Source: CAVPHV01 sp963821095 (GTDB lineage Bacteria > Actinomycetota > Acidimicrobiia > Spongiisociales > UBA5794). From it: a DNA stretch of 64,000 nucleotides. Made by a program: the position numbers and the translations under genes. The notes under the pieces are model-generated. The model made no database searches. It had not been told where the DNA came from and saw only the letters and a list, made by a program, of their open reading frames with translations. Positions within the stretch are counted from its first letter, which is position 1, and every line of letters starts with the position of its first letter. Positions 20,509 through 28,673 of the stretch are shown in pieces. The stretch lies in contig CAWGCJ010000008.1 of the NCBI GenBank assembly GCA_963821095.1, positions 147,462 to 211,461 on the forward strand, written 5' to 3'.

Positions 20509-21548
20509 TTGCCCACCCTCCTGATCCACTGGTCGAGGGCTACGGCCACCAGGATCAGCGTCCCGATGGCGAAGTTTTGGTAGTAGATGTTGACGCCGGC
20601 GAGGTTGAGTCCGATGCGGAATACCGACACGATCAAGGCACCGATCAGGACGCCCCAGATGCGGCCGCGGCCACCGAAGAGGCTGACCCCACCGATGACG
20701 ACGGCGGTGATGGTTTCCAGGTTTGCGTCCGTCGCCGCATTGACGCTGGCCGACAACGATCGGCCCAGTTGAACCCATCCACCGACGGCATAGAGCAGCC
20801 CGGCGACGACGTAGACGCTGAAGAGGACCCATTTGACGTTGATACCGGCGAGCCGGGCGGCATCGGGGTCGTCACCAGTGGCGTAGACATGCCGACCCCA
20901 CGCGGTGTACGAGAGGATGTACCAGAACACGGCGTACAAGCCGATCGCCAGAAGCACGCCCGTCGTGATCCGGAGGGAGCCGATTGAGATTCCCTTGCCG
21001 GTCCACAGCAGGAGGGAATCAACCCCACCAAGCGCCTCCTTCGAGGTCGTCTGTGCCCTGCTGACGACGAGGGCGAGGGAACCGAAGATGTAGAACGTGC
21101 CGAGCGTGACAATGAACGGTGGGAGCCTGAACCTGGCCACCAGCGTCCCATTGAGGGCGCCGAGGAGCATGCCGACCACGGCGCCGATGAGCAGCGCCAG
21201 GATGGGAGGGACTCCGTAGTCCACCGCCACCTTGGCGATGACGATGTGGGTCAATAGCATCCCCGTGCCGATGGCGAGGTCGATGCCGGCGGTGAGGATG
21301 ACGAGGGTCTGGCCGATCGCCAGTGTGGCCAGGACTGCGGTCTGCTGGAGGATGATGCCGAGCGTTTCGGGTCGCTGGAACCGACCGTCACCAAGGGCAG
21401 TGAACACTCCGACTGAGATCAAGAGGACGACCGCGGGACCAATGGTCGGGTAGCGGTGCAGCACATGCTGGACTCGGTTCAACAGCGAAGGCGGTGGCGT
21501 TGCTATCGGGCCGGTGGCCGGGTCTTCAACCAGTTGCTCCTCTTGCAT
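20505..21548 (-). CDS. sugar ABC transporter permease (FrcC/RbsC-like)
   Basis: A 347-residue permease of the BPD_transp_2 family with about ten membrane helices. Key signatures are IGQTLVILTAGIDLAIGTGM near the N terminus and GGVSLFGGRGRIWGVLIGAL near the C terminus. The ATG at 21548 follows CTGAGGAG; upstream in-frame sequence is non-homologous and contains an RNA-like element. It is the second gene of the binding protein-permease-ATPase operon. Confidence 0.88.
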   Translation of the reverse strand: MQEEQLVEDPATGPIATPPPSLLNRVQHVLHRYPTIGPAVVLLISVGVFTALGDGRFQRPETLGIILQQTAVLATLAIGQTLVILTAGIDLAIGTGMLLTHIVIAKVAVDYGVPPILALLIGAVVGMLLGALNGTLVARFRLPPFIVTLGTFYIFGSLALVVSRAQTTSKEALGGVDSLLLWTGKGISIGSLRITTGVLLAIGLYAVFWYILSYTAWGRHVYATGDDPDAARLAGINVKWVLFSVYVVAGLLYAVGGWVQLGRSLSASVNAATDANLETITAVVIGGVSLFGGRGRIWGVLIGALIVSVFRIGLNLAGVNIYYQNFAIGTLILVAVALDQWIRRVGK

Positions 21549-21573
21549 GGGACTCCTCAGGTCCAGGCGCTCC

Positions 21574-21676
21574 GTCGTCTGTTGAACAATGTCGGGTTCG
21601 GCGCTCGCCGCGACCGTGCCGACCGGGCGTTTGCTTCGGTGAAGCGACCTATCACGCCGATTGTTCAACAGCCTCC
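21574..21676 (-). ncRNA. conserved structured intercistronic element, copy A
   Basis: A 103-nt segment between the binding-protein and permease genes, transcribed with them. Its ends pair perfectly over 12 bp: CTGTTGAACAAT with ATTGTTCAACAG. An inner GTCGG/CCGAC helix is also possible. It is clearly homologous to a 101-nt segment at 59594-59694 that sits in the same place, after the binding-protein gene of the second ABC operon. Shared blocks include GGAGGCTGTTGA, GGCGTGA, CCGAAGCA, GTCGGC and TCAACAGACGAC. It is probably an RNA processing, stability or attenuation element; a MITE-like DNA repeat is the alternative. Confidence 0.6.
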
Positions 21677-21698
21677 TCGGGCGCCATCGTACATATGA

Positions 21699-21732
21699 GA
21701 GAGCGGGGCGGTGCAATCACCGCCCCGCTCTC
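21699..21732 (-). promoter_or_regulatory. perfect 15-bp intercistronic hairpin
   Basis: GAGAGCGGGGCGGTG and CACCGCCCCGCTCTC pair perfectly around a 4-base loop, 26 bases after the binding-protein stop. No U-tract follows on the minus strand. In ABC operons such hairpins protect the 3' end of the binding-protein mRNA or partly terminate, giving excess binding protein over membrane components. Confidence 0.75.
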
Positions 21733-21757
21733 GAGGCGGCTACTTCTCGGAGTGGCA

Positions 21758-22885
21758 TCAGCCTCCCCAGCAGAGGGACAGACCCTCGTCAACAGAGATG
21801 GTGTTGGGAACGCCGTCGACGGGTGTCGCCGTCACCAGAGCCACACCGGTGTTGAAGAACGAAAGGCCGGGCGACTCCTCCGGGGGTTCTCCTCCGTCGG
21901 CGAGCTTCCTGATCGCCTCCATGCCGAGCGTGGCCATGGCTCCCGGGTACTGCTGGGAGGTGGCGCCGATTACGCCTTCACCGACCAGGCGGAGACCGGG
22001 ATCGCACCCACCGTCGACCGATACGATGATCACGCCTTCATCGGCGCCGGCGGCCACGAGCGCGTCGTAGGCGCCCTGGGCAGCAGGCTCGTTGATGGTG
22101 TAGACCACGTTGATGTCCGGGTTGGCAGCCAGGCATGTCTCCATGGCGGCCTTGCCGCCGTCAACTGCACCGTTGGTCGGCTGGTGGCACGCAATGGCGT
22201 ATTCGCCACCGTTGTAGCTGCCGGTGGCAGGCTCCCAGCCGTTGCCCGACGGGTCGTACTCGTCGATGATGCCCATACCGTTGAGGAATCCCTGGTCGCG
22301 CTCCGTGTCGACGGAGACGACGGAGTCGTCGAACAGGTCGAGCATGGCGATGGTCGCCATCTCACCGGCAAGCGTCCCTGCGGCCCATTGACCGATGAGC
22401 TGACCCGCAAGGTAGTTGTCGGTCGCAAACGTGATGTCGACCGCGGTTGGCGGGTTCGGCGGAGTGTCGAGGGCGATGGTGTACAGACCGGCGGCGCGAG
22501 CGGCATCAAGCGCCGGAATCACAGCATCGCCGGACGGCGTGATGAGGATGCCGGCATCGCCGCGAGCGACGGCGGCCTCGATCGCGTTGATCTGAGACTG
22601 GGTATCGCCGTCGATGTCTCCTGCAGCAACCGTGAGCGAGACGCCGAGAGCGTCGGCCTCGGCCTGTGCCGAATCTGCCATCGAGACGAAGAACGGGTTG
22701 GTGAGTGTCTTGAGGACGAGCGTCACGCCGACCGTTTCTCCGCCACTGGCAGCGGCGGTGGTGGTCGTAGTCTCGCCGCCGCTAGCGGCTGCGGTTGTGG
22801 TGGTGCTGTCATCGTCATCGCCGCATGCTGCAGCGACCAAAGCAAATGCGACCAGAAGGATCATCAAAACTCTGATGTTCTTCAT
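21758..22885 (-). CDS. sugar ABC transporter substrate-binding lipoprotein (FrcB/RbsB-like)
   Basis: A 375-residue periplasmic-binding-protein-like lipoprotein. Lipobox LVAAAC follows a short signal peptide, then a DDDD stretch and a Thr/Ala/Gly-rich linker with repeated TTTTAAASGGE. The Peripla_BP_4 domain starts at ~65 (VTLVLKTLTNPFFVSMADSA). Its GDIDGDTQSQINAIEAAVARG and FATDNYLAGQLIGQWA segments recall fructose-binding FrcB (family resemblance only). The ATG at 22885 follows GGAAGGGG. It is first in the operon and faces a LacI gene across two palindromic operators. Confidence 0.88.
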   Translation of the reverse strand: MKNIRVLMILLVAFALVAAACGDDDDSTTTTAAASGGETTTTTAAASGGETVGVTLVLKTLTNPFFVSMADSAQAEADALGVSLTVAAGDIDGDTQSQINAIEAAVARGDAGILITPSGDAVIPALDAARAAGLYTIALDTPPNPPTAVDITFATDNYLAGQLIGQWAAGTLAGEMATIAMLDLFDDSVVSVDTERDQGFLNGMGIIDEYDPSGNGWEPATGSYNGGEYAIACHQPTNGAVDGGKAAMETCLAANPDINVVYTINEPAAQGAYDALVAAGADEGVIIVSVDGGCDPGLRLVGEGVIGATSQQYPGAMATLGMEAIRKLADGGEPPEESPGLSFFNTGVALVTATPVDGVPNTISVDEGLSLCWGG

Positions 22886-22911
22886 GGGGCCCCTTCCATA
22901 GTTCGAGTGAG

Positions 22912-22971
22912 AACGTGTCACGATTGACACGTTGCACGCCGACCCTACGAGTCAATTGACAACGTTGTCAA
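22912..22971. promoter_or_regulatory. two palindromic operators between the ABC operon and LacI gene
   Basis: Operator 1 is AACGTGTCA-CGAT-TGACACGTT (22912-22933), with perfect 9-bp arms. Operator 2 is the perfect 16-bp palindrome TTGACAACGTTGTCAA (22956-22971) with the central CG typical of LacI-family sites. Operator 2 also reads TTGACA on both strands, so it may be the -35 box of both divergent promoters. Repression of both the transporter and the regulator by the LacI protein is the likely control. Confidence 0.8.
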
Positions 22972-23036
22972 GTCATGCGAGCGTGGATCAGCCGGGGCCG
23001 GTTCGGCGGTCCCGCACGAATAGGATGTGACAGCAC

Positions 23037-24071
23037 TTGGCCGGCAACACCCGCCCAAAGACCAAGCGGCCGACGATGCGCGATGTTGCGCGCGAATCGG
23101 GGGCCAGCCTGAAGACGGTGTCACGCGTCGTCAACGGCTCGGGTGGGGTGAGCCCAGACCTCTCCGCGCGGGTTGAGGCCGCCGTCGCCAGGTTGGGGTA
23201 CCGGCCCGATGACCGGGCCCGCCGCCTCCGTCAGAGCGCGGCGGACACCGGCACCATCGGGTTTGTGCTCATAGGGATCGCCAACCCGTTCTTCTCGGCC
23301 CTGCAGCGCGGCATCGAGGAAGTGGTTGGCGCCCATGATTGTTTGGTGCTCACTGGGCACGCGCTGCCGGGGATCGAGGAGTACCGCCTGATTGAGTCCT
23401 TGGTCGACCGCAGGGTCGACGGGTTCATCGTGGTGTCCGCGAGCCGGGACCTTGGACCGCTGCGCGCCGAGCTGGACCACGGCACGCCCCTCGTTCTGCT
23501 CGACCACGAGATGTCAACAGACGTGCCAATCGATGTGGTCCGCAGTGACCACCACGGCGGTGCCAAGGCTGCCACCGAGCACCTGATCAATCGTGGTCAC
23601 ACCAAGATCGCCTACCTGGGCGACGATCCACATCTCTTCTCGGGAGGCCACCGACGCGACGGCTTCCGAGATGCCATGGCGGCAGCTGGGTTGGAAGTGC
23701 GGCCGGAGTGGTGCAGGGCGGAGTCGCACACTGTGGACGAGTGGCGGCAGATCGCGTTGGAGGTGTTTGGCGCCGATTCTCGTCCCAGTGCGGTATTCAC
23801 TGCGCAGAACCTCGTGACCACGGGCGCGGTCAATGCGCTGCACAGCCTCGGCCTGCAGCACGACGTGGCGATGGTCGGTTTCGACGACCTGGACCTGGCG
23901 GACGTCATCGACCCGAGCATCACCGTGATCCCGCAGCAGCCTGAGGAGTTGGGGCGCCGCGCCGCCGAGATCCTCTTCGAACGGATCAGCGGAAGTGAAG
24001 ACCCGCCGTTCAGGGACATCGTCGCCCACGCCATCTTGGAGCGCGGATCGGGAGAGATCCCCGCCCTTTGA
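23037..24071 (+). CDS. LacI-family transcriptional regulator
   Basis: A 344-residue repressor read from TTG at 23037. Residues ~13-60 are the LacI headpiece (TMRDVARESGASLKTVSRVV) with the hinge helix near ARRLRQSAAD. The rest is a periplasmic-binding-like sugar sensor (IGFVLIGIANPFFSALQRGI, then MVGFDDLDLADVIDPSITVI). It is divergent from the sugar ABC operon and almost certainly binds the two palindromes between them, released by the transported sugar or a derivative. Confidence 0.9.
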   Translation: MAGNTRPKTKRPTMRDVARESGASLKTVSRVVNGSGGVSPDLSARVEAAVARLGYRPDDRARRLRQSAADTGTIGFVLIGIANPFFSALQRGIEEVVGAHDCLVLTGHALPGIEEYRLIESLVDRRVDGFIVVSASRDLGPLRAELDHGTPLVLLDHEMSTDVPIDVVRSDHHGGAKAATEHLINRGHTKIAYLGDDPHLFSGGHRRDGFRDAMAAAGLEVRPEWCRAESHTVDEWRQIALEVFGADSRPSAVFTAQNLVTTGAVNALHSLGLQHDVAMVGFDDLDLADVIDPSITVIPQQPEELGRRAAEILFERISGSEDPPFRDIVAHAILERGSGEIPAL

Positions 24072-24079
24072 GTCGGGCC

Positions 24080-25177
24080 CTATGGCGTCGGTGCTTCCTC
24101 GGGCAGTAGCTGCTCGTGTTTGAGTTCGGCCCAGAGGTCCGCGGGGACGGGTACCCGGAGCATCTCGTTGTTGACGTCCACATGCTCCGGCGTGCGTGGG
24201 CCGACGAGGACGCAGGGGACGGCCGGGTGATGCAGCGGGAACTGGAGTGCGGCGGCCATGAGCGGGACTCCGTGCCGACGGCAAATGGCGTTGATACGGT
24301 CGGCACGGTTGACCACGGCCGGGTCGGCAGGCTCGTAGTTGAAGGTGACGTTCTCTTTCCAGTCGGGCATGGAGACCGGATCTGCGCTCACTCCCGAGAT
24401 CGAGCCGGGATCGGGATGCGCCAGGATGCCGCTGTTGAACACGCCGGCGGCGATCACGGCCACACCCTGTTCCTCACACAGCGGAAGGAGTTCGTCGAGC
24501 GCGCTCTGATCGAGGAGCGAATACCGGCCGGCAAGGAGGAAGCAGTCGAAGTCGGCGCGGCGTGCCAGCTCGGCATGGGTCTCCCAGTTGTTCGAGCCGA
24601 CGCCAATGGCGCCGACGACTCCGGCACTGCGCAGTTCGTCGAGCGCCCGGAAGGCTCCATCGATTGCCTCGTCCATGAACCACTCAGGGTCGTGAATGTG
24701 GAGCACGTCAAAACGATCGATGCCGAGGCGCTGCCGGCTGGCCTCTATCGAGCGCATCACCGCGTCGTACGTGAAGTCGAAGTAGGGCTTCACGGCATCG
24801 GTGTCACGGAATCGCTGCTCGCCTTGGTAGAGCACCGTCGTGTCCTCGCGTTCGGGTGGCCCGGTCTCGAGGAGAAGTCGGCCGACCTTGGTGGCGAGCG
24901 AGAAAGACTGTCGGGGTTTGTCCCTCAACACATCCCCGACGACCCGTTCTGCGGAGCCATAGCCGTAGAGCGGCGCCACATCGAAGAACCTCACCCCGGA
25001 TTCCCATCCGGTCTCCAACACGGCGCGGGCTTCGTCGTAGCTGACACCGTCGAACAGCCCGCCAATTGGGACGGTGCCGATGGCCATTTGCGTCACTGGG
25101 ACCTCGCTACGGCCCAGGGGCACCACCCTGGCAGGGTCGAACCCGCCCGTGGCTCCGTCGTTTGGTGTGTCCGTCAT
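24080..25177 (-). CDS. aldo/keto reductase (aldose 1-dehydrogenase-like)
   Basis: A 365-residue TIM-barrel oxidoreductase. The AKR catalytic tetrad is visible: Asp and Tyr in FFDVAPLYGYGSAE, Lys in LATKVGR and His in DVLHIHD. The long form and sequence style match the D-threo-aldose/L-fucose dehydrogenase group, which oxidises free sugars to lactones with NAD(P). It lies 8 bases from the convergent LacI gene and 72 bases from a divergent AroE-like gene. It probably handles the sugar brought in by the neighbouring transporter. Confidence 0.85.
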   Translation of the reverse strand: MTDTPNDGATGGFDPARVVPLGRSEVPVTQMAIGTVPIGGLFDGVSYDEARAVLETGWESGVRFFDVAPLYGYGSAERVVGDVLRDKPRQSFSLATKVGRLLLETGPPEREDTTVLYQGEQRFRDTDAVKPYFDFTYDAVMRSIEASRQRLGIDRFDVLHIHDPEWFMDEAIDGAFRALDELRSAGVVGAIGVGSNNWETHAELARRADFDCFLLAGRYSLLDQSALDELLPLCEEQGVAVIAAGVFNSGILAHPDPGSISGVSADPVSMPDWKENVTFNYEPADPAVVNRADRINAICRRHGVPLMAAALQFPLHHPAVPCVLVGPRTPEHVDVNNEMLRVPVPADLWAELKHEQLLPEEAPTP

Positions 25178-25249
25178 GGCGTCGCCCCGCAGTCGAGTGC
25201 CTGCGCCTGGTGGGGGTTTCGTAGACTCGGACCCGGTGCCGATGAAAGG

Positions 25250-26107
25250 ATGCATGTGCCCGACTTCCTCAGTGAGTTGACCGGTTCGTTTGCGCAGCCG
25301 GCGCGGGAGAACCCTACCGTCGCCATGGTCGAGGCTGCCTACCGGCATCACGACCTCAACTGGCGGTACATCAACTGTGAGGTTGCGCCCGACGAGTTGG
25401 GTGCTGCGGTCGCCGGAGCTCGGGCGATGGGATGGGCCGGCTTCAACTGCTCGCTTCCCCACAAGGTTGCGGTGATCGAGCACCTCGATGGACTCGGCGA
25501 GTCTGCGGAGATCATCGGCGCCGTGAACTGTGTGGTCCGGAGGGAAGACCTGTACGTAGGCGAGAACACCGACGGCAAGGGTTTTGTGCAATCGCTGCGC
25601 GAGGTCCGCGACCCCTCCGGGGCCCGGATGACGGTCTTCGGCGCCGGGGGTGCGGCGCGAGCGATCGCTGTCGAGTGTGCTCTGGGGGGAGCGTTGGAGG
25701 TGACCGTGGTCAACCGCGACGCAGATCGGGGAGCCGAGCTTGCCGCATTGGTGACCGAGAAGACACCCGCCACCGCTCGCAGCGTTGTCTGGTCCGGGGA
25801 GTATCGCATCGGCGATGACATGGACATCGTGGTCAACGCAACTTCGGTTGGGCTGTTCCCCGATGTCGACGCCCGCCTACCCATCGATGTCGATTCGCTC
25901 ACTCCTCACATGGTGGTCGCCGACGTGATCCCCAACCCGCCGCGCACCCGACTGCTGAGCGACGCTGAGGCACGGGGCTGCGCGACGCTCGACGGAACCG
26001 GCATGCTGGTCAACCAGGGAGTCCTCGGCATCGAATACTGGACGGGAGTCACCCCCGACGCCACCGTGATGCGGGCCGAGTTGGAGCGGATATTCGGCGC
26101 GATCTAA
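25250..26107 (+). CDS. AroE-like (shikimate/quinate dehydrogenase family) oxidoreductase
   Basis: A 285-residue protein with the AroE fold. GFNCSLPHK holds the catalytic Lys, ENTDGKGF the catalytic Asp, and GAGGAARAI binds NADP. The N-terminal substrate motif is atypical: where AroE has HSxSP with two shikimate-binding serines, this reads PARENPTVAM. The substrate may therefore be a cyclitol or sugar acid rather than shikimate, which fits the sugar locus. ATG 25250 or GTG 25256 could start it; AAGG is better spaced for GTG. Confidence 0.82.
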   Translation: MHVPDFLSELTGSFAQPARENPTVAMVEAAYRHHDLNWRYINCEVAPDELGAAVAGARAMGWAGFNCSLPHKVAVIEHLDGLGESAEIIGAVNCVVRREDLYVGENTDGKGFVQSLREVRDPSGARMTVFGAGGAARAIAVECALGGALEVTVVNRDADRGAELAALVTEKTPATARSVVWSGEYRIGDDMDIVVNATSVGLFPDVDARLPIDVDSLTPHMVVADVIPNPPRTRLLSDAEARGCATLDGTGMLVNQGVLGIEYWTGVTPDATVMRAELERIFGAI

Positions 26108-26129
26108 CTGCGGCGACAATGGACAGGGT

Positions 26130-26609
26130 GTTTGTGTCTCGGCTCCAAGCACGGAGGCCCGGCGCGAGCTTTCGGAAGGGGTCGCCGTTGACAAGAGAGG
26201 AAATGTCTTTGTTTCGCTGGCGCCGCTGGGGCAGCTGCTGAAGTTCGCTCCCGGATCGAGCGACTACAGAGTGTTCGGGGCGATCCCGGGGTGGCCCGCG
26301 GATGGTGAGGGCGCCGGACCTGAGTTGGGCGCTCCGGACGGGATCGCACTCGATATCCGTGGACGCATCTACGTGGCGGCGATCGGGGAGAGCGCGGTGA
26401 AGCGGGTCAACAGAGACGGGTCGGTGGTCCTCATCGCCGCCGGCGCAGATGACAACTTGGACCTGCCGTCGAGCTTGGCCTTCGGCACTGGCAAGCGCAA
26501 GAGGACTCTCTACGTCGTGAACTTGGCCCTCATTCCGGAGTTGGGAACCGGCATTGGGCCCGCTCTGGTGGCCCTCCATGTGGGCGTTCGCGGGATGCCG
26601 CTGCCCTAG
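26130..26609 (+). pseudogene. remnant of a secreted SMP-30/NHL-type beta-propeller gene
   Basis: In-frame sequence from about 26130 reads VSAPSTEARRELSEGVAVDK, then two propeller blades (GRIYVAAIGESAVKRVNRDG, LYVVNLALI). This matches the SMP-30-like lipoprotein family. The expected signal peptide and several blades are missing and no standard start codon begins the homology (first possible GTG at 26271). It is most simply a 5'-deleted gene next to the repeat-bracketed block that follows. Confidence 0.65.
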
Positions 26610-26627
26610 GTCTCCTCCGTCTCGAAT

Positions 26628-26667
26628 TTGCGTACATCCCGGCCGATATGGGCCGGGATGTACGCAA
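26628..26667. repeat. palindromic hairpin repeat, copy 1
   Basis: TTGCGTACATCCCGGCC pairs perfectly over 17 bp with the sequence ending at 26667, around a GATATG loop. A second copy in the same orientation at 31106-31147 shares the outer TTGCGTA, the GGCC stem, the GATAT loop and the flank GAACGG. The stem interior differs between copies but stays paired (CATCCC/GGGATG here, TTCCCC/GGGGAA there). There is no U-tract. Confidence 0.85.
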
Positions 26668-26798
26668 GAACGGATGTGGACCCCAAAACGAGCTACCCGT
26701 GACGTGGCCGAAGCGACGCCCGGCATGAGATTCTGCTAAAAACGGGGATAACAGCCCGGAGCGCCAAAAACCGGGCCCTATCTGGGAGGGGGATCTCC

Positions 26799-28598
26799 AT
26801 GTCCATACCCGTTGTGAATGCCGCGGTCCGCGGCTCACGAGCCGGGCGGCGGCGCCTTCTTGCCCTTGTGGCGGTGTTTGCGCTTGCCGTCACCTCACTG
26901 GCCCTATTGTCCGACCCAGTCTCCGCAACCGGAGACCACCACCGCCCGCCCTGGCACCGTAGAAACGTGCCCGTCCAGTTGTTGGCGTTCAACGACTACC
27001 ACGGTCACCTCGAGGCCACCGGGAATGGCCCAGTCGGCGACATCGCTGACACAGGCGGCGGAGAGTACCTAGCAACCATGCTCGCCACACTGCGCGAGGG
27101 CCACCGCAACACTCTGACAGTCGCCGCCGGCGACCTCATCGGTGGCTCGCCGGCCTTTTCCGGCCTGTTCCACGACGAGCCGTCGGTTGAGTCGCTCAAC
27201 GCCATGGGGCTCGACGTGTCGAGCGTCGGCAACCACGAGTTCGATGAAGGCGTCACCGAGCTGCTCCGCATGCAGGATGGCGGGTGTCATCCCGTCGATG
27301 GCTGCTACTTCCCGTCCGAGCCGTACGCCGGCGCCGATTTCCAGTGGCTCGCCGCCAACACCGTCAACGACGAAACCGGCAAGACGCCACTTCCGCCGTA
27401 CTGGATCAAGAGGTTCAACGGAGTACCAGTCGCCTTCATCGGTATGACGCTCGAGGCCACCGACACCCTCGTCGCGGCAGCGGGAATCGAGGGTTGGAGT
27501 TTCCTCGACGAGGCAGACACCGCCAACCGCCTGGTGCGCAAGCTGAAGAGGAGAGGTGTCGAGGCCTTTGTCGTGCTCCTGCACGAGGGTGGTTCACAGA
27601 CTCCTCCCCCCGGCGACGTTGATGCCTGTGTCGGCATCTCCGGACCGATCGTGGAGATCAACGAGCGGCTCCATCCTGAGGTCGATGTGCTCATCACGGG
27701 TCACACCCACCTTCCCTACAACTGCACGCTGCCCGACAAGTGGGGCAGGCCCCGCATTGTCACGAGTGCCTACTCGTACGGCAGGGTGGTGTCGGAAGTG
27801 AACCTCGTTCTCGACAAGCGCACCAAAGATGTCCGCCGTTGGCGGAGTTCGGCGACGAACCATGTCGTCGATCAGTCGCTGCTCACTCCTGATCCTGCCG
27901 TGACGGCGGTGCTCGACAAATGGCAACCGCTCTTCGACGAATCCGGCAACATCCCGCTGGGGACGATCACCGCCGACATCAATCGCGGTGGTGACCCGAC
28001 GGGCTCGGATCGTGGGGTCGAGTCGCCGGCAGGCAACCTAGTTGCCGACGCTCAGGCCTGGTCAACCTCGGCTAATGGCGCTCAGGTAGCGTTCATGAAC
28101 CCGGGCGGAGTGCGGTCCGACCTGACGTATCTCGAGTCGGACGGTGAGGGCGACGGCGTCGTCACCTACGGTGAGGCGTTTACGTTCCAGCCATTCGGCA
28201 ACACGCTGCTGACCTTCCCGATGACCGGCGCTCAGATCGTGTCGGTGCTCGAGGAGCAGTGTCAGCCGGCCGGTTCGAGCCGTCCGTTCCTGCACCTTGG
28301 TGTGTCGGATGGATTCACGTACGACCTGTCGACGAGTGTGGATGCTGTGGGCGACTGCGATTCCATCTCGATCAGCAACGTCATGGTGAATGGCGTGGCG
28401 TTGAACCTGGCTGAGAGCTACATCGTGACGGCGAACAACTTCCTTGCCGATGGCGGGGACAACTTCGTCACCTTCGCTGACATCGATCCGGCGTCGCGAC
28501 TCGATGGCGGCAACGATCTGGAGGCACTGGCCAACTACTTGGCTGCCTTCAGCCCGGTGCCCCCGCCACCGACTGATCGCGTCAACGAACTCCCGTAG
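26799..28598 (+). CDS. secreted 5'-nucleotidase / UshA-like metallophosphoesterase
   Basis: A 599-residue exported enzyme with a signal peptide ending near VSATG. The N-terminal metallophosphoesterase domain has all metal motifs: LLAFNDYHGHLE, AAGDLIGG, GNHEFDEG and GHTHLPYN. The C-terminal 5'-nucleotidase domain (from ~380) has the substrate-binding AFMNPGGVR and GDNFVTF. It would release nucleosides from nucleotides outside the cell. A GGGAGGGGG site precedes the ATG. It converges with a TIR gene whose extracytoplasmic domain belongs to the nucleoside-binding BMP family, a suggestive pairing. Confidence 0.92.
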   Translation: MSIPVVNAAVRGSRAGRRRLLALVAVFALAVTSLALLSDPVSATGDHHRPPWHRRNVPVQLLAFNDYHGHLEATGNGPVGDIADTGGGEYLATMLATLREGHRNTLTVAAGDLIGGSPAFSGLFHDEPSVESLNAMGLDVSSVGNHEFDEGVTELLRMQDGGCHPVDGCYFPSEPYAGADFQWLAANTVNDETGKTPLPPYWIKRFNGVPVAFIGMTLEATDTLVAAAGIEGWSFLDEADTANRLVRKLKRRGVEAFVVLLHEGGSQTPPPGDVDACVGISGPIVEINERLHPEVDVLITGHTHLPYNCTLPDKWGRPRIVTSAYSYGRVVSEVNLVLDKRTKDVRRWRSSATNHVVDQSLLTPDPAVTAVLDKWQPLFDESGNIPLGTITADINRGGDPTGSDRGVESPAGNLVADAQAWSTSANGAQVAFMNPGGVRSDLTYLESDGEGDGVVTYGEAFTFQPFGNTLLTFPMTGAQIVSVLEEQCQPAGSSRPFLHLGVSDGFTYDLSTSVDAVGDCDSISISNVMVNGVALNLAESYIVTANNFLADGGDNFVTFADIDPASRLDGGNDLEALANYLAAFSPVPPPPTDRVNELP

Positions 28599-28615
28599 AC
28601 ACAACCTGATGACGA

Positions 28616-28645
28616 TTGGGCCCGACCCGCAAGGGTCGGGCCCAA
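28616..28645. terminator. bidirectional terminator between nucleotidase and TIR genes
   Basis: A perfect 13-bp stem, TTGGGCCCGACCC with GGGTCGGGCCCAA, around a GCAA tetraloop. It lies 17 bases after the nucleotidase stop and 28 before the convergent TIR stop. CTTGTTTGTG follows on the plus strand, a modest T-rich tail. Confidence 0.88.
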
Positions 28646-28673
28646 CTTGTTTGTGAGGGAAGGTCCCGATCGC

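Noticed and set aside
21494..22927. Plus-strand open frame of 477 codons over the binding-protein gene
   Set aside because: The minus strand has a lipoprotein signal and periplasmic-binding motifs; the plus frame has none.
23511..23526. TCAACAGACG inside the LacI gene as a third copy of the intercistronic element
   Set aside because: Only about 10 bases match; the other blocks and the pairing arm are absent.
28616..28645. Terminator hairpin as a third copy of the palindromic repeat
   Set aside because: It shares no TTGCGTA ends or GATAT loop; it is a plain GC stem with a GCAA loop.
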